NCBI GenBank assembly: GCA_903813345.2
Contig: CAIIXF020000001.1
Coordinates: 51,913,885-51,977,884 of the forward strand
Direction: 5' to 3'
Length of the DNA: 64,000 nucleotides
Origin: Owenia fusiformis
Lineage: Eukaryota > Annelida > Polychaeta > Sabellida > Oweniidae
The translations under genes were made by a program, and so were the position numbers. Under the pieces are notes generated by a model, which was not told where the DNA came from, did no database searches, and saw nothing but the letters and a program-made list of their open reading frames with translations. Below are positions 63,945 to 64,000 of the stretch, in pieces; position 1 is the first letter of the stretch, and every line of letters starts with the position of its first letter.

Positions 63945-64000
63945 GTAAGTACATGTACATACCAGTATCTGCTGCATTGTTATAAGCAAAACATACCTGA

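Overview
The window is AT-rich animal nuclear DNA. Its genes are split by GT-AG introns, it is packed with nested transposons, and it holds a CR1/jockey-like LINE, Tc1/mariner elements and long-inverted-repeat elements. The recognisable single-copy genes are nicotinamide nucleotide transhydrogenase (NNT) and the start of a CLIP3/CLIP4-type CAP-Gly linker protein. Together with the Kazal inhibitors and repeat style they suggest a marine invertebrate bilaterian; the species cannot be named from the sequence alone.

Layout. 1-1478: 3' part of a LINE reverse transcriptase. 1851-1953 (minus): first coding exon of an unidentified gene, head to head with NNT across a promoter-like gap. 2796-11284 (plus): complete NNT, 16 coding exons, 1069 codons plus stop. 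From position 10136, inside NNT exon 15, the DNA is tandemly triplicated: unit 1 about 10136-24602, unit 2 24603-40766, unit 3 40767-48068. Each unit carries the NNT 3' tail (functional in unit 1, stranded fragments in units 2 and 3) followed by a secreted multi-domain Kazal protease inhibitor gene on the minus strand (17140-19415, 30024-32285, 43790-46343). I rebuilt all three Kazal genes from splice sites. Each has five coding exons, including a tiny leader exon and a last exon that ordinary ORF calling would miss. Copies 1 and 2 encode the same 246-aa four-domain protein; copy 3 encodes 304 aa with five domains.

The units differ by many transposon insertions, and several have the empty site preserved in a sister unit. 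This gives exact target duplications and a relative order: unit 3 diverged first, while units 1 and 2 are close sisters. The spacer holds inverted-repeat elements nested up to four deep, two TTAA-flanked palindromic elements, a CMC-like element and mariner relatives.

50050-61406 is an 11.4-kb DNA transposon bounded by inverted arrays of about 345-bp repeats. It has one intact 1522-codon gene on the minus strand (51679-56247). The protein combines two zinc-knuckle-like modules, a possible RNase-H-like DDE core, a FEN1/XPG-like flap-nuclease module and a tesmin/TSO1-type CXC cysteine motif. It looks Academ-like and is the most interesting system here.

62527-63543 is a DD34D mariner remnant with about 210-bp inverted repeats. 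It lies in the 5' intron of the CLIP3/4-like gene, whose first coding exon (63672-63944) ends the window.
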